Part shown: piece after piece, positions 8,020-14,698 of the stretch
Numbering within the stretch: position 1 is the stretch's first letter
Layout: every line of letters starts with the position of its first letter
Assembly (NCBI GenBank): GCA_947499175.1
Contig: CANMNU010000007.1
Coordinates: 1-21,699 of the forward strand
Direction of reading: 5' to 3'
DNA: 21,699 nucleotides
DNA from: Alphaproteobacteria bacterium
GTDB lineage: Bacteria; Pseudomonadota; Alphaproteobacteria; Paracaedibacterales; CAITNM01
Position numbers and translations under genes: made by a program
Notes under the pieces: model-generated
Seen by the model: the letters and a program-made list of their open reading frames with translations, nothing else
Told to the model about the DNA's origin: nothing
Databases searched by the model: none

Positions 8020-9444
8020 TTATAGTGCCGCTGCAGATTTTTCAGTTGTTTTCTTTTTTGGGGGCGAATTTTTTTCTAATTTGTCGTTTTTAAGTTCAAT
8101 TTCTTGACCAATTCTTAGGTAATTACGCGCCGGCATTTTTCTCATAGGGTAATTACGTGCAATTAGAACTGGTCGATTAGCAAAAACCAAAGCAAGCATT
8201 TCATGGGCCTGTTCAATAGTAACGTCTTTAATTAGTTGTTCATACTTAGAAATAGCTTCTATTGGAAGGCCTTCAACTATTTGCTCAGCCATTGCTACTA
8301 AGAACCCTTCCCCGTCCATAGCAAAGGCAAAAGCATTCAATTTATCTTGTTTGGCCGCCTTAAAGTCATTTTCATTTAAGCCATTTTGTAAAATCAGTTG
8401 CAATTGTTCGAATAAAAATGCTTCAGCTACGTCAACACTCATATTTGGTGCTAGTTGTAGTGAAAAAGTAAAGTCCATGTCGTCTTTTCCACAAGAATAA
8501 TTACCAGAAACATCCAATGCTAAGCGTTTTTCCTTTACCATCTTTTTGTAAATTAATCGTGAGTCCGAACCAAAAAGAGTTGAGATCATCATCTGCATTT
8601 TTTGAAATTCTTCTGGTTTTTTAATTAGGGTTGGCACTCGGTAAGAAATTTCAATGTATATATTCTCAGATCTTGGGTTTTCTTGCTCAACAGTTGTTGT
8701 TAAACCTTCACGGTTAGGTTCCATTAAACGTTCACGTGAGGGTAAGTCTTGCTGTGCAAGTTTTCCAAATTTTGCTTCACACAATGGTAGCACGTAGGAT
8801 AGATCATATGGGCCCACAACAATAACTGTAGCATTATTTGGAGCATACCACTTTTTGTAATGATTCATTAGCACATCATGTGTGTAAGCTTTTATGTGAC
8901 CTTCATAGCCAATTGGGTGGATACCATAAGGATGTGCAATAAATTGCACGCGCCTACAAACTTCTGCAGCGGTGCGTAATGGATGATTGCCAATTCTCAT
9001 TTGGCGTTCTTCTAATACTACCTTTTGTTCTGTTAGAAAAATTTGTTCGCTAAAATTAAGGTTTACCATTCTATCAGCTTCAATGCTTAATATTAGTTCT
9101 AAATATTGTGCAGGTACAGAGAACGTGTAAACGGTGAAATCAAAATTAGTAAAGGCGTTTAATTCACCACCTATTTTGTTAATGATTTTATCAATTGAGC
9201 CCTCAGGGTAGGTTGGTGTTCCCTTAAACATCATATGTTCAAGCATGTGCGATAGCCCAACCAGATCAACAGGATCATCTGCGGTGCCTACATCATAATG
9301 TGTCCACACAGTAACTGATGGCAAAATAGGATTTTTAAAAACTATTATTTTTATACCGTTAGCCAAAGTGGCGGTTTGTGGGACAATTTCCGCGCTTAAT
9401 GTACTAAAGCAAAAGTACGCGCATAGAGCAAAAATATATTTCAT
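8020..9444 (-). CDS. M16 family zinc metallopeptidase (catalytic subunit)
   Basis: Pitrilysin/PqqL-like peptidase, predicted to be exported: the signal peptide ends about at residue 18 (LSA before EIVPQ). The inverted zinc site HxxEH is intact (H66-M-L-E-H70 in GLSHMLEHMMFKGT), and the third ligand is expected in the later helix LTEQKVVLEERQMRIGN. The N-terminal catalytic half, a second M16_C domain and the RxxNYP-type end are present in 474 residues. It overlaps the inactive M16 partner upstream by 4 nt (ATGA), which suggests an active/inactive heterodimer, as is common in alphaproteobacteria. The C-terminal tail is Lys-rich. The substrate is unknown. Confidence 0.92.
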   Translation of the reverse strand: MKYIFALCAYFCFSTLSAEIVPQTATLANGIKIIVFKNPILPSVTVWTHYDVGTADDPVDLVGLSHMLEHMMFKGTPTYPEGSIDKIINKIGGELNAFTNFDFTVYTFSVPAQYLELILSIEADRMVNLNFSEQIFLTEQKVVLEERQMRIGNHPLRTAAEVCRRVQFIAHPYGIHPIGYEGHIKAYTHDVLMNHYKKWYAPNNATVIVVGPYDLSYVLPLCEAKFGKLAQQDLPSRERLMEPNREGLTTTVEQENPRSENIYIEISYRVPTLIKKPEEFQKMQMMISTLFGSDSRLIYKKMVKEKRLALDVSGNYSCGKDDMDFTFSLQLAPNMSVDVAEAFLFEQLQLILQNGLNENDFKAAKQDKLNAFAFAMDGEGFLVAMAEQIVEGLPIEAISKYEQLIKDVTIEQAHEMLALVFANRPVLIARNYPMRKMPARNYLRIGQEIELKNDKLEKNSPPKKKTTEKSAAAL

Positions 9445-10970
9445 TGGCCCACCGTGAAAATAATAAATTGATCAAGTTTAAGGAACTTTTGAAAAGCATT
9501 GCTTACATCGTTAGGTGTTAATGCTGAAATTTTTTCAATTAAAATTTTATGAAAATCTACAGGGCGATCTGATAGCTGGTAACTGTTCAACCTTTTAGCA
9601 ATATGTCCAGAAGATGCAAATGAACGTTTGTAGTTGCCAATATAGCTTTTCTTAATATTTTCAACGAGTTCAGGTGGAAAGCCATTTTTAGAAACATTTT
9701 CAAAAACTTCATTTACGGACTCAATAACTTTTGTAACATTTTCAGTTTGAGTAAACGTTGATACTCCAAAAGCATTGAAATGGTCTTGTATAGCTAATCC
9801 TGCTCCAATACCATAAACAAGGCCTTTTTCAACACGAACTTTGTTAAATAATAAGCCCACGAAAGGGTCGGAAAGACAACCCACCGCAATTTGCAAGGCA
9901 AAAAAATCAGGATGATCGTGGTCAATCCCTTGGTGTAAAAACTTGAGTACAGTTTGTGGCACTGGAAATTTTTTACTATAAATTTGATATGGTCCTTCTA
10001 CTGAAATGTTTTTTGGTAGCTCTGCTTTGAAATTTTTAGGAAGATTGCTAATGAAAGACTCAAGTTCTTTAAGTAATTTTTCTTCTTCAAATTCACCACA
10101 TACTGAAATAATTAAGTTTTGCTGGGTGAATTTACTTTTTATAAATTCTTTTAAATCAGCACTTCCTATATTTTTTAAACTATCAAGGTAAGTTTTGTGA
10201 GTGGTTCCATATGGATGATTTTTATAAACAGTTTCTTTTATCAATTCATTTAGCTGAAACTCTGGCGATTGTGTTGATTGCATTAAGCTTGCAGATAGTT
10301 CTTCTTTGAAACGTTTAATGTCATTTTCATTAAATTTAGGATGAAACAACATATCATTAATTAAGGTAAACAATTCAGCTAATTTTGCAGAAGGGCAGCG
10401 TGCATTTATGGAAAAATTATCATCATTACTTGAAAAAGAAACAGAAATATTTTCTTTTCGCCCATAGGTTTCTAATTCTTCGCTAGTTTTTGATTCAGTT
10501 GATTCACCAAGAGAGCTTGCCAGCAAAGCCACTAAAGCTTCTTTTTGCTTTGGCGCTAATTTTTCACCAGCATGTTTAAAACACAGGCTTAGGGTTATAA
10601 CTCCAACTCCAGCAAACGTAGAGACACGAACGGTTTTGCCATTTATGGCTAGGTCTTTAACCTCAACATTAAAACCATCAAGCGGTGATTTTTGTTGCGT
10701 TTGGACAACTGCTTCATCCTCATGTGTGGCGCCTACAACAGGTTCAACCTTGCTATTACTGGGGTTGATCGCAGCTGCAGCAACCGCCGCTAAGCCATTA
10801 TCTGATTTGGCAATTGCTGATTTAACCTTTTCTATTTCTTCTGCCGTAACATCATTAGTGCTAGAAGATTCATCAGTAACATCTTCAGTTTCGTCAAAAT
10901 CGTTAGGTGAATCGCCAGTATAAATAGCAAAACCACACAAGCAGATGCTAATTAGTAATTTTTTAAGCAT
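9441..10970 (-). CDS. M16-like peptidase, non-catalytic partner
   Basis: Second M16-fold protein, about 509 residues. It begins with a signal peptide (MLKKLLISICLCGFAIYTG). Residues 20-95 form an acidic Asp/Glu/Ser/Thr linker. The M16 fold starts near residue 100 (VKDLAINGKTVRVSTFAGVG). The zinc motif is missing: where HxxEH belongs the sequence reads LLASSLGEST, so it is probably catalytically dead. NHPYGTTHKTYLDSLKNIGSADL and the SFASSGHIAKRL region show the family fold. A GTG 9 nt upstream is possible; ATG 10970 is preferred as the start of the signal peptide. The gene overlaps its catalytic partner. Confidence 0.88.
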   Translation of the reverse strand: MLKKLLISICLCGFAIYTGDSPNDFDETEDVTDESSSTNDVTAEEIEKVKSAIAKSDNGLAAVAAAAINPSNSKVEPVVGATHEDEAVVQTQQKSPLDGFNVEVKDLAINGKTVRVSTFAGVGVITLSLCFKHAGEKLAPKQKEALVALLASSLGESTESKTSEELETYGRKENISVSFSSNDDNFSINARCPSAKLAELFTLINDMLFHPKFNENDIKRFKEELSASLMQSTQSPEFQLNELIKETVYKNHPYGTTHKTYLDSLKNIGSADLKEFIKSKFTQQNLIISVCGEFEEEKLLKELESFISNLPKNFKAELPKNISVEGPYQIYSKKFPVPQTVLKFLHQGIDHDHPDFFALQIAVGCLSDPFVGLLFNKVRVEKGLVYGIGAGLAIQDHFNAFGVSTFTQTENVTKVIESVNEVFENVSKNGFPPELVENIKKSYIGNYKRSFASSGHIAKRLNSYQLSDRPVDFHKILIEKISALTPNDVSNAFQKFLKLDQFIIFTVGQ

Positions 10971-10978
10971 GTATCTCA

Positions 10979-11440
10979 CTATTCAGTTGTTGGTTTTGAG
11001 GCAACATCATCTGATGCTTCTTTAACTTTTTCAGGGCCGTTTATAGACTTAGCATTTTTTACAAACTCTTCTTTCCATTTGCTTAATTTGCTATCGCCGT
11101 TTTCGGCTTCTTTATTGAGGGTTTCACGAATAGAATCATCTGCTGTGCCAGCTTTATCCCTTAAGTCTGCTGAACTTTCTCCAGAAATTTCAGTGGAAGA
11201 ATCTCCTCCACCAACAATTTTTTGAGCTTTTTCTGCGGATGCATTTAGCGGAACGCTTTTGCCGTCTGTATTTTTAGTCCGAGGGGGCATAAGCTTATAA
11301 TTTGGTGGCATGCTTAGGGGCGGATTTTGCTGCAAATTGAATTCATCTGCTTGATAATGACTCATTCCCAAGCTGTCTTTAACGCCATCACACGCAGTTA
11401 AAAGTAAGGAAATCCCAATTAAACTAAATATCTTACACAT
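10979..11440 (-). CDS. DUF3035-like lipoprotein
   Basis: Predicted lipoprotein of about 153 residues: signal peptide MCKIFSLIGISLLLTAC with the lipobox LTAC, Asp at +2. In E. coli Asp at +2 keeps lipoproteins in the inner membrane; whether this rule holds here is inference. Right after the Cys comes QADEFNLQQNPPLSMPPNYKLMPPR, the conserved core of DUF3035. The remainder is Ser/Glu/Lys-rich and low in complexity. DUF3035 genes commonly sit just before paired M16 peptidases in alphaproteobacteria, as here. The ATG at 11440 is chosen over an upstream TTG because it starts the signal peptide. It is the first gene of the operon. Confidence 0.78.
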   Translation of the reverse strand: MCKIFSLIGISLLLTACDGVKDSLGMSHYQADEFNLQQNPPLSMPPNYKLMPPRTKNTDGKSVPLNASAEKAQKIVGGGDSSTEISGESSADLRDKAGTADDSIRETLNKEAENGDSKLSKWKEEFVKNAKSINGPEKVKEASDDVASKPTTE

Positions 11441-11443
11441 AAA

Positions 11444-11490
11444 ATTCAATAATATACTCTTGCTGTATACAATGTAAGAAAGGCTTGCAA
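11444..11490 (-). promoter_or_regulatory. Candidate promoter of the seven-gene operon
   Basis: On the minus strand a TTGCAA-like -35 is followed about 15 bp later by TATACA. A second combination, CTTACA with TATATT 16 bp on, lies slightly closer to the gene. The two alternatives overlap, so only the region, not the exact promoter, is supported. A 5-bp inverted repeat CTTGC/GCAAG with a 7-nt A/T loop lies just upstream. Confidence 0.35.
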
Positions 11491-11641
11491 AAAAAGCAAG
11501 AAGTTAAGATGAATTAGCAATTATAGCTCCATTAAACTAATTAACATCTGGTGAGTGTAAATAATTTTATTTCATTTTTTTTCAGTTTGAATGCCTGTAC
11601 TGGGCTAAAGACTGTAATATTTATAAACTTCACAGTTTTTC

Positions 11642-11669
11642 TTGAATTTTTTGTAAAAAGTACTATATT
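11642..11669 (+). promoter_or_regulatory. Candidate tmRNA promoter
   Basis: TTGAAT (11642-11647) and TATATT (11664-11669) are separated by 16 bp. Transcription would begin near 11676, just where the acceptor piece of the permuted tmRNA should start. The -10 is embedded in a short inverted repeat AGTAC/GTACT. Confidence 0.55.
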
Positions 11670-11675
11670 TGTACT

Positions 11676-12010
11676 GGTGCTTGCATCTATAGCGATAAAC
11701 GGCTTATGGAATAGGCGTAGTGGACCCGGGGGCGGTACCCGGCGCCTCCACCATATATTATGGGGGCGACATAGGATCGACACGCGTGGTAAAGATAGGC
11801 TCTTCGCTCGGTATGGTTCCGTCGTTATCGGGCTAACATTAATAAGTGTCGCAAATATACGCACACGTAGAGAGAAGAAGGTTGTAGCTACAAACAATAA
11901 CCGTTTTGGTTTTGGTGTAGTTCCAGCTGCTGCAAACAACGACCGTAAGGTTGTTGCTGCAAGAGCTGTCTAAACAAACTCTGTTTGTTAAAGCGGTAAA
12001 CTCTTAGGGG
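11676..12010 (+). ncRNA. ssrA: tmRNA, circularly permuted two-piece form
   Basis: Rescues stalled ribosomes and tags the unfinished protein for proteolysis. The gene is permuted as in alphaproteobacteria: the acceptor piece comes first and ends at 11753 with GGACCCGG...GCGCCTCCACCA. An 8-nt internal spacer (11754-11761) follows, then the coding piece begins GGGGGCGACATAGGATCGAC at 11762. GGGGGCG pairs with CGCCTCC to give a 7-bp acceptor stem (one G-U), and CCGGG/CCCGG forms the T-arm stem. The spacer should be excised from the precursor to leave two RNAs. After the tag stop (11971-11973) a 7-bp hairpin AACAAAC/GTTTGTT follows. Outer ends are estimates: the 5' end from the promoter, the 3' end before the 12014 hairpin. 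Confidence 0.93.
11890..11973 (+). other. tmRNA tag reading frame, unusually long (27 codons)
   Basis: The resume point is inferred by aligning GTAGCT-ACA-AAC-AAT-AAC with the usual TAG-N-N-GCA-AAC-GAC context. It would make the first codon ACA (Thr) rather than GCA (Ala). The frame then reads TNNNRFGFGVVPAA (11890-11931), continues ANNDRKVVAARAV (11932-11970) and stops at TAA. The two other frames close within 3 to 10 codons, so this is the only long frame. If the resume codon were instead GCA at 11932, the tag would be the ordinary-length 13 codons. Confidence 0.6.
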
Positions 12011-12013
12011 CTT

Positions 12014-12043
12014 GGGGAGTAGCCTTGCAACAGAATACTCCCC
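12014..12043 (+). terminator. Hairpin after tmRNA, possible terminator
   Basis: A perfect 8-bp stem GGGGAGTA/TACTCCCC with a 14-nt loop lies just after the tmRNA and before the sspB ribosome site. Only a weak T stretch (ATTTTAT) follows a few bases later. It may be a leaky terminator allowing some read-through into sspB, or a processing signal at the tmRNA 3' end. Confidence 0.5.
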
Positions 12044-12056
12044 ACTGATATTTTAT

Positions 12057-12063
12057 AAGGAGG
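12057..12063 (+). promoter_or_regulatory. Shine-Dalgarno of sspB
   Basis: AAGGAGG, a near-perfect ribosome site with 5 nt spacing, fixes the GTG start of sspB; the open frame extends further upstream into the tmRNA 3' flank, where it is not coding. Confidence 0.8.
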
Positions 12064-12068
12064 TGTTG

Positions 12069-12566
12069 GTGGCAAAAGATTTTATTGATTATGAAGCAAT
12101 GGTTCAAACAGCCTTACGTGATGTAGTTAAAAAAACTATTGGCTACGTTGTAAAGCATGGCTTAGAGGGTGATCACCATTTTTACATAACTTTTGCTACT
12201 GAATACCCTGGTGTTGAAGTTCCCGATTATTTGCGTGATCAATACGGAGATGAAATTACTATTGTGTTGCAATACGAATTTTGGGACTTAGTAGCAGAAA
12301 CTAAAGGTTTTTATGTAACTCTGTGCTTTGATGATGTTCATGAAAAGTTATATATACCCTATGCAGCACTTTTAAGTTTCGTTGACCCTTCGGTAAAATT
12401 TGGCTTGCAGTTCAACCCAGTTACAGAAGAACTTTCAGAAGCAGGCAAGGTTATTAAGGGTGATAGGTCTAGCATTAAAGCTGAGGGTAAGACAACCGAC
12501 AAAAAAGCTGAAATTCCTAAAGATGGTTCAAACATAGTGACCCTTGATTCATTTCGCAAGAAATAG
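12069..12566 (+). CDS. sspB: ClpXP adaptor SspB, alphaproteobacterial type
   Basis: Adaptor that binds ssrA-tagged proteins and hands them to the ClpXP protease. The protein has 165 residues from GTG. DYEAMVQTALRDVVKKTIG, HHFYITFATEYPGVEVP, YGDEITIVLQYEFWDL, LYIPYAALLSFVDPSVKFGLQF match the conserved core of Caulobacter-like SspB. A variable charged linker follows, and the tail IVTLDSFRKK is the expected ClpX-docking peptide. The start is the GTG at 12069 because AAGGAGG ends 5 nt before it; a TTG 3 nt earlier is too close. It lies directly downstream of the tmRNA gene and overlaps the end of anmK by 18 nt, convergently. Confidence 0.92.
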   Translation: MAKDFIDYEAMVQTALRDVVKKTIGYVVKHGLEGDHHFYITFATEYPGVEVPDYLRDQYGDEITIVLQYEFWDLVAETKGFYVTLCFDDVHEKLYIPYAALLSFVDPSVKFGLQFNPVTEELSEAGKVIKGDRSSIKAEGKTTDKKAEIPKDGSNIVTLDSFRKK

Positions 12567-13619
12567 TTCACCAGCTATTGTTGGCTCGCTAACTCCAGTA
12601 GTTCCGGGAAAGCTTGATGGTAATTTTTCAAAAAATCGTGCAGCAAGGTAAGCCATTAATTGCGCTTCTATTGCATCGCCATTAAATCCTAAATCTGAGG
12701 CAATCAATACGTTAGTAAAATTTTGCAATCCTGCCATAAGTATTGGGTTATGGCATCCTCCACCACAAACAACTAATTGCTTAGGTTCGGCTGGTAAATT
12801 TTGTAAACTTTTTATGATACTTTGAATAGTAAATTCAGTTAAGGTTGCTGCGCCATCTTCTACTGAAAGTTTCTGGCAATCATTTAAGTTTTGGTGAAAA
12901 TGCAGACGGTCTAATGATTTGGGCAGAGCTTTGCTAAAAAACGGATCTTGCAGCCATTTGTCTAAAATTGATTGATTAACTATTCCTTTTTGCGCACAAC
13001 TGCCATTTGTGTCCTGTGCAATGCCAGTATGCCGCTCCATCCAATCATCAATTAAAGCGTTGCCTGGACCAACATCACCAGCGATTAAATTTCGTTCTGT
13101 AATAAATGTTAGGTTGGCAACACCGCCAATATTTAAAACGGCCAATGGTTTTTGTAGCTTAGCGGTCATTGCTTTATGGTAAATTGGCGCTAAAGGTGCG
13201 CCCTGACCACCATTTGCCACATCATTAAGGCGAAATTGGCCAACGACATTTATATTTAATTTATTTGCTAAGTGCTGACTATCACCCAATTGAATAGTTA
13301 CCCCATTTTTGGGGTCATGCCAGACGGTTTGCCCATGAAAACCAATAGCATCAACCTTAAGCTGATGACGCTGAATAAATTCTTGTATATGGTAAGCGTG
13401 GTAATTCGCAATGTCCTTACCTAACGCATCGTCCATGAAATGATATTTTAAGCCAGCAGTGACCCTGCTCCGTAATCTATTACGATAATCATTCTCAAAC
13501 GCAACAGTCGTAGCTGGGCCAAGTGTTAGTTGATCTGATCCATTAGTTATAATATACGCAAGATCCACCCCATCACATGAAGTGCCGGTCATGCAGCCAA
13601 TTAAGTGATAAATGGTCAT
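12549..13619 (-). CDS. anmK: Anhydro-N-acetylmuramic acid kinase
   Basis: Cleaves and phosphorylates 1,6-anhydro-MurNAc to MurNAc-6-phosphate in peptidoglycan recycling. At 356 residues it is near the usual length. The N-terminal phosphate-binding motif GCMTGTSCDGVDLA (8-21) is intact, as are GQTVWHDP, GGVANLTFI, GDVGPGNALIDDW (near 185) and LVVCGGGCHNP (near 283), the ASKHA-type kinase pattern. Upstream is an extended -10 promoter, giving a leader of only about 10 nt and no strong ribosome site. It converges on sspB with an 18-nt overlap at the 3' ends. With alr it indicates an active cell-wall metabolism. Confidence 0.94.
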   Translation of the reverse strand: MTIYHLIGCMTGTSCDGVDLAYIITNGSDQLTLGPATTVAFENDYRNRLRSRVTAGLKYHFMDDALGKDIANYHAYHIQEFIQRHQLKVDAIGFHGQTVWHDPKNGVTIQLGDSQHLANKLNINVVGQFRLNDVANGGQGAPLAPIYHKAMTAKLQKPLAVLNIGGVANLTFITERNLIAGDVGPGNALIDDWMERHTGIAQDTNGSCAQKGIVNQSILDKWLQDPFFSKALPKSLDRLHFHQNLNDCQKLSVEDGAATLTEFTIQSIIKSLQNLPAEPKQLVVCGGGCHNPILMAGLQNFTNVLIASDLGFNGDAIEAQLMAYLAARFFEKLPSSFPGTTGVSEPTIAGELFLAK

Positions 13620-13635
13620 TTGCTTTAAAACAATG

Positions 13636-13644
13636 ATTATAACA
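13636..13644 (-). promoter_or_regulatory. Extended -10 promoter of anmK
   Basis: On the minus strand TGTTATAAT (TGnTATAAT) lies about 17 bp before the anmK ATG. The -35 position has only a poor match, as expected for an extended -10 promoter. The predicted 5' leader is roughly 10 nt. Confidence 0.5.
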
Positions 13645-13670
13645 CATGCTAGAATAAAAATGCGAGTTTA

Positions 13671-13707
13671 TCTATAAAATTCCCAAGTAGACCAAAGTCT
13701 ACTTGGG
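13671..13707 (-). terminator. Rho-independent terminator of the orphan secreted-protein gene
   Basis: An 11-bp perfect stem CCCAAGTAGAC/GTCTACTTGGG with a 4-nt loop occupies 13682-13707. On the minus strand it is followed by AATTTTAT, which suits the gene ending at 13720. It also separates that gene from anmK. Confidence 0.8.
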
Positions 13708-13719
13708 TTGTGATGTTTA

Positions 13720-14388
13720 TTATTTGTTGCAACAAGGGAACCATTTAAAGCATCCACTAACAACTTCATCTTCAAGCTTTTGTAAGGCCTTAGCTGCACT
13801 TACCATGCCCAAATAAGATTTATTTAACAACTGAGCGGCAACAGGAATAGCCACTGGCAGTAATAAACTAACTTCAGTTGTTACGGCCGGTGGAGCACCT
13901 AATTTTGATAATAGTTTTGGAAGATCAATAGTTGCGGTGCTTTTAACGAAAGAAGTGCAAGTATTTATATCACCAAGCACACTAAGGTCACGTTCTGCAG
14001 TTTGCGTAGTATTTGCTATTTCACCAAAGGCCGTATATACAGCATTTACATCTGTAAAGTATTTTGGCAGATTTCCAAAACTACCTGGAGTTTTTCTAAT
14101 AGTTGCTGCTAATATCTCCATTATACAATATGAAGCATCCGTTAAACCCAAAGTACCTGTTGCATTATCAGCAACAAGATGCATTCCAAGTGTTGCGGCT
14201 GAAGTAAGGCTAGTATTTGCGTCTGTAAAATCTAGTACGCATTGTGAAAATGGCAGTGTGGTAGCTGTTTTTGTTGCGGAATTAACATCTAACAATACTT
14301 GACTTAAGTTGTTGTCTGTAGAATGCAATGCTGTTGCGCTTAGGCCAACAAACATTGCTATGTATATTTTTGTACAAAAATATTTCAT
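13720..14388 (-). CDS. Secreted protein of unknown family
   Basis: I recognise no family. The 222-residue product has a signal peptide (MKYFCTKIYIAMFVGLSATALHS) and a mature part dominated by Ala, Thr, Leu and Ser, with predicted amphipathic helices. Cys residues fall at QCVLDF, SYCIME, NTCTSF and in the terminal GCFKWFPCCNK, suggesting disulfides in the periplasm or outside. Residues about 168-195 (TTEVSLLLPVAIPVAAQLL) are hydrophobic enough to insert in a membrane. A strong ribosome site AAGGAGA precedes the ATG and a strong terminator follows the stop, so it is a real single-gene unit. Confidence 0.7.
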   Translation of the reverse strand: MKYFCTKIYIAMFVGLSATALHSTDNNLSQVLLDVNSATKTATTLPFSQCVLDFTDANTSLTSAATLGMHLVADNATGTLGLTDASYCIMEILAATIRKTPGSFGNLPKYFTDVNAVYTAFGEIANTTQTAERDLSVLGDINTCTSFVKSTATIDLPKLLSKLGAPPAVTTEVSLLLPVAIPVAAQLLNKSYLGMVSAAKALQKLEDEVVSGCFKWFPCCNK

Positions 14389-14518
14389 TAAACTTCTCCT
14401 TAATTTTGGGTGTGGTGATAAACCAGGAAGGTCTAATTGTCATTATTCAATGAAAGCGTTAACATTTAGTTAATTTAACTTTTATTTTTTGCACTAAATT
14501 ACGTATTTAGTAATTTTT

Positions 14519-14698
14519 TTATTTTTTAAATTCTAGAATGTCGCCAGGTTGGCATTTGAGAGCATGACAAATTGCTTCTAATGTTGAAAAGCGCACAACT
14601 TTGGCTTTCCCTGTTTTTAAAATTGATAAGTTTTTGGTGGTAATGTCGGCAATTAATGATAAACGATAATTTTTATTGTTAATCAGGATCAGGTGCAA
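14519..14698 (-). CDS. YozG-like XRE-type HTH regulator, apparently shortened
   Basis: The C-terminal half, NLSILKTGKAKVVRFSTLEAICHALKCQPGDILEF, closely matches small Cro/C1-type regulators of the YozG kind (COG3655). The N-terminal half does not: relative to relatives as I recall them, about three residues are missing from the first helix-turn region (LIADITTKN) and the usual MxxxLDxLLxE start is absent. No ATG lies near the expected start; a TTG at 14698 gives 59 residues and overlaps the end of the methyltransferase gene by 20 nt, whereas the ATG at 14785 would add a tail read out of the methyltransferase in another frame. It may be a decaying gene or a coupled regulator. Confidence 0.5.
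   Translation of the reverse strand: MHLILINNKNYRLSLIADITTKNLSILKTGKAKVVRFSTLEAICHALKCQPGDILEFKK

Noticed and set aside
11541..11973. Long open frames on both strands over 11541-11973
   Set aside because: The region is the permuted tmRNA gene and its promoter; the plus-strand frame is open only because it contains the tag frame, and the acceptor stem and CCA end explain the sequence better than a protein.
12549..12566. sspB/anmK 3' overlap as an error or frameshift
   Set aside because: Both reading frames end naturally with conserved C-termini; an 18-nt convergent overlap is common in compact genomes.
14491..14527. Hairpin ACTAAAT/ATTTAGT followed by Ts as a terminator
   Set aside because: The T-tract is on the plus strand, where no gene ends nearby; on the minus strand no T-tract follows. 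Left as chance or a weak upstream element.
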